The notes under the pieces: model-generated
The model's input: only the letters and a program-made list of their open reading frames with translations
Databases searched by the model: none
Told to the model about the DNA's origin: nothing
Assembly: GCA_964515195.1 (NCBI GenBank)
Contig: CAZETK010000001.1
Location: forward strand, 62,001 to 126,000
DNA length: 64,000 nt
Direction of reading: 5' to 3'
Source of the DNA: Ga0074139 sp964515195
GTDB lineage: Bacteria; Bdellovibrionota; Bdellovibrionia; Bdellovibrionales; Bdellovibrionaceae
Made by a program: the position numbers and the translations under genes
In this document: positions 17,287-24,947 of the stretch, piece after piece
How positions within the stretch are numbered: position 1 is the first letter of the stretch
Layout of the letters: every line of letters starts with the position of its first letter

Positions 17287-18348
17287 TTGAGCATCATGAC
17301 GACTAAAAAATCCAGTAAGCCAGCGGCTCAAAAGTCGACTGCCAAAAAGGACCAATTCGGCGGTCTCCCTCATGAACTTCTTATCAAAATGCACGACCTT
17401 ATGGTCAAGTCTCGTGTTCTTGAAGAGCGTTTGATTAAGATTTATAAGGCCGGAGAATCCTATTTTTGGATTGGAGCACCCGGCGAAGAGGCTTGGGGTG
17501 TTCCATTAGGACTTTTGGTCAACAAGGGGCAAGGGCTCGCTTATGATTTTCTTCATCTTCATTATCGCTGCACACCTACACTGATCGCCATGGGGATGCC
17601 CATGATCGATTCCATTCGCTTAATGATGAATCGGTCAACCGATACCTCGACAGGCGGACGTAATTTTTCAAATCACTATTGTTTTCCTAAGTGGAACGTG
17701 GCGCCTGTGACTTCGCCCATCGAGGTCCAGTATCCCATTTCCTGCGGAACGGCCCATCCACAAAAAATATCTGGCCACGACTCTATTTCTATTGTTAGCG
17801 GAGGTGACGCCGGTACCGCTGAAGGTGATTTTGCTTCCTGCCTGATTTGGTCCTCTCGAAGGGGACAAGAACTTCCTTTGCTGATTACAGTGCAAAATAA
17901 CAAATGGGGAATCTCCACTCCCTACGAAGGGCAGCATGGAGAATCTCAAATTTCTGATCGCGCTAGAGCTTTCGGCATTCGTGCGCGTACCATCAACGGC
18001 AATGATCCGGTCGAATCTTACTTCGCGATCCAGGAAGAAGTCGCCTTCATTCGAAAAACTGGAAAGCCAGCCTTTATTGAAGCGATGGTTTCGCGTTTGT
18101 ATGGCCACTCATCCGCCAGTGGTGCAAATTTCATAAGTCATGAGAAATATCCGGTAAAAGACTTTGAGGAGCGACTTTTAAAAGCGGGGCTTTTGAAGAC
18201 GCAACAGGCCCAGGAAATTTGGAGTCGATACGAGGAAGAAGGACGTCTGGCACAAGAGCAAGTTCGCCAAGAACCTCAACCGACGGCTGAGTCTATTTGG
18301 GATCATGTTTACGTTAATAACGAAAATGCGGACTGGAGGAAGTTCTAA
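17287..18348 (+). CDS. 2-oxoacid dehydrogenase E1 component, alpha subunit
   Basis: The alpha subunit (up to 353 residues) of a thiamine-diphosphate-dependent dehydrogenase of the branched-chain/pyruvate type, which decarboxylates 2-oxoacids and feeds the acyl group to a lipoyl E2. The ThDP-binding stretch runs from GGDAGTAEGDF to VQNNKWGIST (about 175-213), and the conserved HYRxT region is present (LHLHYRCTPTLIAMG). The start is either TTG 17287 (GTAGG upstream) or ATG 17296; the first ~20 residues are a Lys/Ser-rich extension. It overlaps the beta subunit gene by one base. Substrate cannot be fixed from sequence. Confidence 0.9.
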   Translation: MSIMTTKKSSKPAAQKSTAKKDQFGGLPHELLIKMHDLMVKSRVLEERLIKIYKAGESYFWIGAPGEEAWGVPLGLLVNKGQGLAYDFLHLHYRCTPTLIAMGMPMIDSIRLMMNRSTDTSTGGRNFSNHYCFPKWNVAPVTSPIEVQYPISCGTAHPQKISGHDSISIVSGGDAGTAEGDFASCLIWSSRRGQELPLLITVQNNKWGISTPYEGQHGESQISDRARAFGIRARTINGNDPVESYFAIQEEVAFIRKTGKPAFIEAMVSRLYGHSSASGANFISHEKYPVKDFEERLLKAGLLKTQQAQEIWSRYEEEGRLAQEQVRQEPQPTAESIWDHVYVNNENADWRKF

Positions 18349-19403
18349 TGGCAAATATGGCACAGGCCATCCGCATGGCACTTCACGTTGGTGAAACACG
18401 ATTAGGGGTTAAAGATATTTTCGGACAAGATGTGGGAGCTCCCTTAGGTGGAGTTTTTACCGCGACTCAGGGGTTAAAGACAGCCTGGAATTCTCCGCTG
18501 GATGAGCGAGGCATAATCGGCATGGCCATGGGAATCGCTATGGCAGGAGATCGTTGCGTGGCTGAGATCCAGTTTTGCGATTATATTTTCAACACAATCG
18601 ATCAACTTAAAATTGCTGGCAATACATATTGGGTGACCAATGGAAATTATCCTCTCCCCATGACAGTCATGACTCCTGTTGGAGCCGGCATCCGAGGAAG
18701 CGTCTATCACTCTCACTCATTTGATTCGTGGGCATCCCGCTTGCCGGGCTGGAAAATTGTCATGCCATCGAACCCATTAGATGCTTACGGATTGTTACTG
18801 TCGGCTATCCGAGACCCTAACCCTGTTTTATTTTTAAAGCCCAAGGCATTGATGCGTATTAAGGGCGAGGAGTTGATCCCGGGTGAACCGATCGATGAAA
18901 AAGACCTCAAGGCATGCATTGATGCGCCTATCGGAGATCGCACTAAATGGAAGCCCAAATGGCCCGACGTCCAAGAATATTATGTCGAACTCGGAAAAGC
19001 GCGAATTACCCGGGAAGGTTCAGACCTAACACTTGTGAGTTATGGGCGCCATTTACTATTGTGCAACGAAGTCGCCGATCAATTAAAGTCAGAGGGAATC
19101 TCCATTGAAGTGATGGATCTAAGGACCTTGTTCCCTTACGATTGGCAGTCTATCCGTCAATCTGTAGAAAAAACAAAGCGCGTTCTATTTGTAAATGAAG
19201 ACACAGAGGTGACAAATTTTGGTGAGCACCTGGTTTACCGATGCGTGCAGGAACTATTTTATCATCTGCTGGCGCGCCCTCGTGTGCTGGCTGGCAAGAA
19301 TGTGCCTGGAATCGGTTTGCATCATAATTTAGAAGATGCTTCTGTTCCTCAGAAAAGGGATATTGAGCGTGAAGTTCGCGAAATTTTGGCTGAGGTCCCT
19401 TAA
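18348..19403 (+). CDS. 2-oxoacid dehydrogenase E1 component, beta subunit
   Basis: A 351-residue transketolase-like beta subunit that completes the E1 heterotetramer with the preceding gene. It begins with the pyrimidine-binding domain (VFTATQGL..., ERGIIGMAMGIAMAG, CVAEIQFCDYIFN) and ends with the transketolase C-terminal domain (LTLVSYGRHLLLCNEVA..., IEVMDLRTLFPYDWQSI, LFVNEDTEVTNFG). Closest in feel to BkdA2/PdhB. Translation is coupled to the alpha gene (taATGg overlap) and to the following methyltransferase, also by one base. E2 and E3 genes are not in this window. Confidence 0.92.
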   Translation: MANMAQAIRMALHVGETRLGVKDIFGQDVGAPLGGVFTATQGLKTAWNSPLDERGIIGMAMGIAMAGDRCVAEIQFCDYIFNTIDQLKIAGNTYWVTNGNYPLPMTVMTPVGAGIRGSVYHSHSFDSWASRLPGWKIVMPSNPLDAYGLLLSAIRDPNPVLFLKPKALMRIKGEELIPGEPIDEKDLKACIDAPIGDRTKWKPKWPDVQEYYVELGKARITREGSDLTLVSYGRHLLLCNEVADQLKSEGISIEVMDLRTLFPYDWQSIRQSVEKTKRVLFVNEDTEVTNFGEHLVYRCVQELFYHLLARPRVLAGKNVPGIGLHHNLEDASVPQKRDIEREVREILAEVP

Positions 19404-20242
19404 TGCTTAACGTGGAAAAACCCTTGGAAGTGCGAAAGCGTGTTAAGAAGAAGAATCCTAAGATCCAAATTGATAAATACAACCTATACACTCAAGCGGT
19501 GCAGTCACCGGACAATGATGTCGACTTTTTGAAGGCCACCTATCGCGAGTTGCGAGGCCGCTCACCCGAAACACTACGGGAGGATTTTTGCGGCACTTTC
19601 CGACTCAGTACGCAGTGGGTGAAGGACAATTCACAGCATAAGGCTTTCGCTGTGGATTATGATCCAGAGCCTTTGGAGTACGGACGCAATACCTACTACA
19701 ATAATCTCTCGCCAAATCTCCAAAGGCGCTTGAAAGTTCTTGAGGCCAATGTCCTGACAACCAAGCTTCCCGATGCGGATATCGCGGTTGCAGTTAATTT
19801 TTCCTATTTTTGTTTTAAAAGGCGCTCAGATTTAAAGGTGTACTTTAGCAACGCCTTGGCTAGCTTGAAAAAAAATGGAATTTTAGTTTTGGACGTTTTT
19901 GGTGGTACGCAATGTACGGATGCCATTGAAGATAAACATAAGCTCAAGAATTTCACTTACTATTGGGATCAAAAAAGTTTCGATCCCGTGACTAACGAGG
20001 CCGTTTTTCACATTCATTTCAAGCCGGATGGTCACTCTAAGATCAAAAATGTATTCACTTATGATTGGAGAATGTGGTCTATCCCTGAACTGCGGGATCT
20101 GCTCGATGAAGTAGGTTTTAAGAAAACCCATGTTTATTGGGAAGGAACATCCCGGAGCGGCTTTGGTAACGGTGTGTTTACGCGCACCGAGCAGGGCGAA
20201 GCGTGTCTAAGCTGGATCGCCTACATCGTGGGCGAGAAGTAA
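19403..20242 (+). CDS. Class I SAM-dependent methyltransferase, substrate unknown
   Basis: A 279-residue Rossmann-fold methyltransferase. The SAM site is degenerate around LREDFCGTFRLSTQWV (where many have DxGxGxG), followed by the acidic residue strand FAVDYDPEPLEYG and the VAVNFSYFCFK motif IV region; a C-terminal substrate-binding beta region follows. It starts one base inside the E1 beta stop codon, so it belongs to the same operon. Its relation to 2-oxoacid metabolism is unclear. The N-terminal ~20 residues are strongly basic (RKRVKKKNPK). Confidence 0.8.
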   Translation: MLNVEKPLEVRKRVKKKNPKIQIDKYNLYTQAVQSPDNDVDFLKATYRELRGRSPETLREDFCGTFRLSTQWVKDNSQHKAFAVDYDPEPLEYGRNTYYNNLSPNLQRRLKVLEANVLTTKLPDADIAVAVNFSYFCFKRRSDLKVYFSNALASLKKNGILVLDVFGGTQCTDAIEDKHKLKNFTYYWDQKSFDPVTNEAVFHIHFKPDGHSKIKNVFTYDWRMWSIPELRDLLDEVGFKKTHVYWEGTSRSGFGNGVFTRTEQGEACLSWIAYIVGEK

Positions 20243-20255
20243 ATCGGAAAATGTC

Positions 20256-20777
20256 CTAACCTTTTAGTTCTTCCATGGTGAACAACTTGTTTAAATTCAG
20301 GTTTTTCTCTTGGAAAGCTGATAAATCTTTTCCTCTTAAGATTACGCAAAGGGCATCTGTGATAATAGCGCCCAAGCTTCGTAGATCCTCAGTGCTAATC
20401 AAAATCTGACCGCCTGTGGTAACAACGTCTTCAATCACCAGAACTTTTTTGCCTTTGATGTCCAAGCCTTCTGCGAATTTTTCAGTTCCATAATCTTTGG
20501 CCTTTTTGCGAACAAAAACGCAGGGAAGACCAGTTTCTAACGAAAGAGCTGTGGCGATGGGTATGCCACCCATTTCAAGCCCTGCCAGGGCTTCAGTATC
20601 AGCCGGAACTAAAGGCTTAAGGTGCTCAGCAACGGCTTTAAGGAGGCGTGGCTGGGCTTCAAAACGGTATTTATCAAAGTATTCGTGGGAGATTTGGCCT
20701 GAGCGCAATTTAAAATTCCCCTGAAGGTAACAGGCTTTAAAAATCTCATGGCAGAGGGTGTTGCGGTCGAGGGTCAT
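20256..20777 (-). CDS. pyrE: Orotate phosphoribosyltransferase
   Basis: PyrE converts orotate and PRPP to orotidine monophosphate in pyrimidine synthesis. The 173-residue product has the PRPP-binding motif VLVIEDVVTTGGQ and the orotate/PRPP loop region KKAKDYGTEK. I use the ATG at 20777 because AAAGGAG lies 5 bases before it; an upstream ATG in the same frame (20810) has no such site. It is convergent with the methyltransferase gene. No other pyr genes are in view. Confidence 0.92.
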   Translation of the reverse strand: MTLDRNTLCHEIFKACYLQGNFKLRSGQISHEYFDKYRFEAQPRLLKAVAEHLKPLVPADTEALAGLEMGGIPIATALSLETGLPCVFVRKKAKDYGTEKFAEGLDIKGKKVLVIEDVVTTGGQILISTEDLRSLGAIITDALCVILRGKDLSAFQEKNLNLNKLFTMEELKG

Positions 20778-20851
20778 TTTGTCTCCTTTGGATTGGCCCC
20801 CAGTATGCACAAATAGTGAAGGGGGAGACAGGTTTTGTGTAAGGAGTCGAA

Positions 20852-21196
20852 ATGGGGAAGAAGGCCATCAGGCGAGATTGGGAATTAGCTCAGATATTCC
20901 TGATTTTAGGCCTGTTGACGCTGGTCTTTGTTTGGCTTTTTCAAAGTCTCATTTTGACTCCAGTAACCACCGGGCATAGTCCGGGTTACAAGAAGCCACA
21001 TCCCAGGCCATCAGACATGGGACTTCATATGGATGGAGTTCGCGCAGGCGGGCTCGACAGGCCTTTAAGCGGCGAGAGTCTGTTTTTACCAATAGAACAA
21101 CTTCCTGAGCGGTTTCTGTTTTCCCCTTCCAAGGATAAACAGAAATCATTTTTGGAAGAAGATTCACACAACCCGCCAGGCCTTCATTCACAATAG
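20852..21196 (+). CDS. Possible small membrane protein overlapping cutA
   Basis: A reading frame of 114 codons with a very good ribosome binding site (AAGGAG, six bases before the ATG) and a convincing start: basic MGKKAIRRDW, then one transmembrane helix (about residues 13-34). From residue ~35 onward the frame lies antisense to cutA and its composition is that of a shadow. Either the protein is real and overlaps cutA by about 250 bp tail to tail, or only the first third is meaningful. I list it with low confidence. Confidence 0.35.
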   Translation: MGKKAIRRDWELAQIFLILGLLTLVFVWLFQSLILTPVTTGHSPGYKKPHPRPSDMGLHMDGVRAGGLDRPLSGESLFLPIEQLPERFLFSPSKDKQKSFLEEDSHNPPGLHSQ

Positions 21197-21293
21197 TGGT
21201 GCCGGCCTTCAGGGCTGACTTCGGGCTTGGCCAAGTCGTGTAGAGAATTTGGAGTTTTAGCTTCTTCGAAGTTTTTGTTTTCTGAGCTGCCAT
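20949..21293 (-). CDS. cutA: CutA1 divalent-cation tolerance protein
   Basis: CutA1 is a small trimeric ferredoxin-like protein linked historically to copper tolerance; its actual role is unsettled. The 114-residue product shows the family pattern: ILYTTWPS near the start, LAGCVNLLPKMISVYPWKGKTE, EVVLLVKT, and near the end HPYEVPCLM followed by NPDYARWL. The first ~12 residues are a basic extension. Its start overlaps the end of the upstream DUF21/CBS gene by 37 bp, so the two are likely co-translated. Confidence 0.9.
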   Translation of the reverse strand: MAAQKTKTSKKLKLQILYTTWPSPKSALKAGTTIVNEGLAGCVNLLPKMISVYPWKGKTETAQEVVLLVKTDSRRLKACRARLRELHPYEVPCLMAWDVASCNPDYARWLLESK

Positions 21294-22297
21294 TGTTCTA
21301 ATGCAAACTTTCTCATGTCTTCCACATTGTCATACTCATCTACTATCTCAACTCCCAGGAGGGTTTCGATTGCGTCTTCCAGGGTGACAAGACCTGTAAT
21401 GACTCCGTATTCATCAACCGCTAAGGCCAAATGCTCTTTTTCGCGGATAAAGTAATCCAATAAAAGTGAAACATGCATTCTTTCTGAAACTGTGGCGATG
21501 GGAGTTAGTAATTCACTGATTTTGGTTTCAAAATGTTCATTGGAGTGGGCCTCAAGAATTTTATAACGAGAGGTCATTCCAATAATATTGTCGAGACTGT
21601 CCTTGAAGACGGGGATTCGCGAGAAACGAATTGGCTTATGTTTTTCCACCACATCTTCCACTGTATCCGTATCTTCGAAAGCGAATAAAACTGTCCGAGG
21701 GGTCATAATGTCGGCCACGTAGATTTGATCCAGCATCAACAAATTTTTGATGATATTGGATTCCTTAGTCTTAATGGTTCCCTCTTCGGCGCCAATCTGT
21801 GCTGTCATGATCAGTTCGTCGCGCGTCACCTCAGGGGCATCGCTTTCCCGCTTTAATTTTTTTGTCACGAAGTCGATGATGATCACAGCTGGGTAGACAA
21901 CAAATATCATGGCCTGAATGATATAGGCACTAATTCCCGCAATTCGTTTCCAGTGAGTAGATCCAACATATTTTGGAAAGACTTCGCTAAAGATAAGTAC
22001 AAACAATCCTAAGCCTCCTGAAAAAACAGCAAGCCAGACCTCGCCATAGAAGCTTTGGACCCGGTAAGCGATCAGAGAAGAGCCCACAATATTGGTCAGC
22101 GTGTTGAATGTTAGGATGGCTGAGAGCGGGCGATCAATATGTTCGAGTTGTCTTTCTAAAAGCAGACCATAGGGTTTTTTACCTTCTACCGCGACGGCTA
22201 CAAAAGCCGAGTTAACGGATAAAATCACGGCTTCCATAAGGGACGAAAGAAAAGAAAATGTAACTACCAATAAGGTAAGTAAGATTATGCTGGTCAT
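21257..22297 (-). CDS. CNNM/CorB-type membrane protein with CBS domains
   Basis: This 346-residue inner-membrane protein has the DUF21 (CNNM) transmembrane domain in residues 1-~170, with helices at the start (IILLTLLVVTFSFLSSLMEA), around 60-80, 90-110 and 125-150, then a CBS pair (about 195-320; MTPRTVLFAFEDTDTVEDVV and LALAVDEYGVITGLVTLEDAIETLLG). The family includes Mg2+ transporters and efflux factors. The C-terminal CorC/HlyC domain of longer relatives is missing, and the chain ends soon after the second CBS motif. It overlaps cutA by 37 bp. Confidence 0.9.
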   Translation of the reverse strand: MTSIILLTLLVVTFSFLSSLMEAVILSVNSAFVAVAVEGKKPYGLLLERQLEHIDRPLSAILTFNTLTNIVGSSLIAYRVQSFYGEVWLAVFSGGLGLFVLIFSEVFPKYVGSTHWKRIAGISAYIIQAMIFVVYPAVIIIDFVTKKLKRESDAPEVTRDELIMTAQIGAEEGTIKTKESNIIKNLLMLDQIYVADIMTPRTVLFAFEDTDTVEDVVEKHKPIRFSRIPVFKDSLDNIIGMTSRYKILEAHSNEHFETKISELLTPIATVSERMHVSLLLDYFIREKEHLALAVDEYGVITGLVTLEDAIETLLGVEIVDEYDNVEDMRKFALEQWQLRKQKLRRS

Positions 22298-22318
22298 TTA
22301 ACAAGACTGAGATCAATT

Positions 22319-22346
22319 TTGGACACCGCGATCCGCGGGTTATAAT
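22319..22346 (+). promoter_or_regulatory. Candidate sigma70 promoter
   Basis: TTGGAC (22319-22324), a 16-bp spacer and a perfect TATAAT (22341-22346) read rightward from the gap behind the divergently read DUF21/CBS gene. The next rightward feature is the 46-codon frame at 22503, so the transcript would have a leader of about 150 bases or encode a small RNA. Confidence 0.5.
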
Positions 22347-22502
22347 GGGTGGACATCGAGACTAATATAAAGGATCACACCTAGGTGGTCATCAGGAATC
22401 CAAACAAAAATCGCCATATTGTATCAAACCGAGAATAGCCCCTATTTAGGGCGAGAATTAGACTAAATGCCGGTATTATGGTCCTTAGGTAGGACGTATG
22501 TT

Positions 22503-22643
22503 ATGAAGAAGGCTATCAAAATTTTTGTCTATATTTGCGGTATTATTCTAATAGTAGGGATAGGCCTAGTATCTGAAATCAGTGACGGTAATTATCCCAT
22601 GCTAGAAAAAGAACTGCATAGTAGCACTCAGCAAGATAAATAA
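22503..22643 (+). CDS. 46-residue single-pass membrane protein
   Basis: The frame MKKAIKIFVYICGIILIVG... has a basic start, one strong transmembrane helix (about residues 6-25) and a short polar tail ending in HSSTQQDK. It lies in the 405-bp gap between the DUF21/CBS gene and fusA, both read the other way, with a TATAAT promoter upstream and a perfect terminator starting at its stop codon. The ribosome binding site is weak (TAGGACG). The promoter-frame-terminator arrangement is the main support. Confidence 0.5.
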   Translation: MKKAIKIFVYICGIILIVGIGLVSEISDGNYPMLEKELHSSTQQDK

Positions 22644-22672
22644 AAAGCCAACCCGAAGGTTGGCTTTTTATT
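22642..22672. terminator. Strong bidirectional rho-independent terminator
   Basis: AAAAAGCCAACC (22642-22653) pairs perfectly with GGTTGGCTTTTT (22658-22669) around the loop CGAA. It has a T-run on both strands, so it can end the small-protein transcript rightward and the fusA transcript leftward; the fusA stop codon is 33 bp away. Confidence 0.92.
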
Positions 22673-22702
22673 TATAAAACATGAATCTCAAGAGCCTTAG
22701 AT

Positions 22703-24811
22703 TTATTTCTGTTCAGCGGCTCGCTTGGCTTGATATTTTTTCACCAAATCGTCTTGAATATTACGAGGCGCCTGAGCGTATTTCGTAAATTCCATTGTGA
22801 ACTCACCTTTACCTTTTGTGGCAGATCTCAGATCTGTGGAGTAGCCGAACATTTCTGTTAATGGCACTTCCGCTTCAATAACGACACTGCCTTCAAAGGT
22901 TGTTGTTCCCGTAATAACACCACGGCGTTGATTGATCTGACCAGTTGCAGGGCCTTGGTATTCTTCAGGCACAGTCGTTTCCAGCTTCATAATGGGTTCC
23001 AAAACTACGGGCTTTGCTTTTACATAGACCTCACGCATGGCAGCCATTGCCGCAATCTTAAAGGCCATGTAGCTCGAATCCACGTCGTGGAAAGATCCGT
23101 CATTCAGTTCCACTTCAATGCCCACAATGGGGAATCCAATAAGAGAACCCTTGGCACATTGCTCCCGGAAGCCTTCTTCGACCGCAGGGATGAATTCTTT
23201 AGGAATACGTCCACCAACGACCTTATTTGTAAACTTGAAAACAGCGCCATCTTCCTGTGGAGGAAGAGGTCGAATTGCGCCTACGACCTTCGCGAATTGT
23301 CCAGAGCCACCCGTTTGCTTTTTATGAGTGTAATCGTAAGCGGCTTCTGTGTTAATTGTTTCACGATAAGCCACTTGAGGGGCCCCGACAGTCACTTCAC
23401 AACTGAACTCACGTTTCATGCGCTCGACATAGATTTCCAAGTGAAGCTCACCCATTCCCGAGATGATGGTCTCGTTGGACTCTTCATCACGGTGAACACG
23501 GAAAGTGGGGTCTTCTTTACGGAACTTCTGAAGAGCTTTCGAAAAGTTATTCGACCCATCTTTTGACTTTGGCGCCACTGCCAAGCTGATAACAGCATCA
23601 GGTACGTGCATGGATTGCATGGAGGCCTGAATTCTGTCGTCGCAGAAGGTGTCGCCTGAGGCACAATCAATACCGAAAATGGCAACGATATCACCTGAGT
23701 GGGCTTCGTCGATATCTTCCATTTTTTCTGAGTGCATTCGAACCAGACGAGGGACCTTAATTGATTTTTTGTTTGTCTGGTTGATGATGAAATCACCCTT
23801 ACTTACTTTTCCTTGATAAATACGCATGTAAGTCAGCTGTCCGAACGGAGTTTCTTGAAGTTTGAACGCCAGCATAACAAGGGGCTTATCGTCGTCAGGA
23901 ACCAATTCGAATTTTTCTTCGTTCTTAGTCAAATCCAACGCGAACTCACGCTTTTCCGCAGGAGTAGGGAGATAAGCTAGAACTCCGTCCATCAGCAATT
24001 GTACACCTTTATTCTTAAAGGCAGAGCCGCAGAATACAGGGCAAAGTTTCAACTCAAGTACGCCTTTACGGATCGCGGCCTTGATCTCGGGTACAGTGGG
24101 TTCTTCTTCCATTAAGAATTTTTCACCGACGGTGTCATCAATGTCAGCCAATTTGCCTATAAGGATTTGACGGTACTCTTGAACCTGATCTTTCATTTCG
24201 TCAGGAATTGGAATCTCAACGACTTTTTCACCGCTGGTACCTTCAAAGGTATAGGCTTTTTGTTCGACAAGATCGACCACGCCTTTGAGGGCGTCTTCAA
24301 CACCAACGGGAAGAGCGACCATGACCGCATTCAATTTCAACTTGTCCACGAGGGCATCTTTAACCCGAATTGGATTTGCACCTTGACGGTCCAATTTATT
24401 GACGAATGCCAAGCGAGGAACGTTGTAGCGCTTCATTTGACGGTCAACTGTGATGGACTGGGATTGAACACCCGCCACACCGCAAAGAACGAGAACCGCA
24501 CCATCAAGAACGCGCAAAGAGCGCTCAACTTCCACGGTAAAGTCCACGTGGCCGGGAGTGTCGATTAAGTTAATGATATGATTTTTCCACTGAACCTGGG
24601 TCGCGGCTGATTGGATCGTGATTCCTTTCTCCCGCTCGAGATCCATATTATCCATGGTGGCTCCAACGCCATCCTTGCCTCTCACTTCGTGAACGGCATG
24701 GATACGACCACCATAGTACAGGATACGTTCGGAGAGAGTCGTCTTTCCCGAATCGATATGCGCTGAAATACCGATATTGCGCACTATATTGATGTCCCAT
24801 TTTTTAGACAT
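22703..24811 (-). CDS. fusA: Translation elongation factor EF-G
   Basis: EF-G is the GTPase that drives ribosomal translocation and, with RRF, recycling. The 702-residue product has the five-domain EF-G order: the P-loop AHIDSGKTT (residues 17-25), the Thr-loop GITIQSAA, DTPGHVDF and NKLD; domain IV appears around QTGGSGQFAKVVG and domain V ends in KGEFTMEFTKYAQAP. It lies alone, not in the str operon (rpsL-rpsG-fusA-tuf), so it could be one of two EF-G copies, as in many deltaproteobacteria. Confidence 0.96.
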   Translation of the reverse strand: MSKKWDINIVRNIGISAHIDSGKTTLSERILYYGGRIHAVHEVRGKDGVGATMDNMDLEREKGITIQSAATQVQWKNHIINLIDTPGHVDFTVEVERSLRVLDGAVLVLCGVAGVQSQSITVDRQMKRYNVPRLAFVNKLDRQGANPIRVKDALVDKLKLNAVMVALPVGVEDALKGVVDLVEQKAYTFEGTSGEKVVEIPIPDEMKDQVQEYRQILIGKLADIDDTVGEKFLMEEEPTVPEIKAAIRKGVLELKLCPVFCGSAFKNKGVQLLMDGVLAYLPTPAEKREFALDLTKNEEKFELVPDDDKPLVMLAFKLQETPFGQLTYMRIYQGKVSKGDFIINQTNKKSIKVPRLVRMHSEKMEDIDEAHSGDIVAIFGIDCASGDTFCDDRIQASMQSMHVPDAVISLAVAPKSKDGSNNFSKALQKFRKEDPTFRVHRDEESNETIISGMGELHLEIYVERMKREFSCEVTVGAPQVAYRETINTEAAYDYTHKKQTGGSGQFAKVVGAIRPLPPQEDGAVFKFTNKVVGGRIPKEFIPAVEEGFREQCAKGSLIGFPIVGIEVELNDGSFHDVDSSYMAFKIAAMAAMREVYVKAKPVVLEPIMKLETTVPEEYQGPATGQINQRRGVITGTTTFEGSVVIEAEVPLTEMFGYSTDLRSATKGKGEFTMEFTKYAQAPRNIQDDLVKKYQAKRAAEQK

Positions 24812-24947
24812 GTGTAGCCCTTTCGCTCAACTGTTTCATCTTCTCATTAATAATGATTAGAACTTCCAAAAATGAAGCTATGGGTCTACCATGATTTTTT
24901 TCTGAGCGCAAAAAGGAACATTTGAGAGCTGGAAGGGGCTTAACGCA

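Noticed and set aside
22928..23796. Long frames on both strands inside fusA (212 codons on the plus strand, 126 on the minus strand)
   Set aside because: They lie inside the highly conserved EF-G gene in other frames and have shadow composition with no ribosome binding site.
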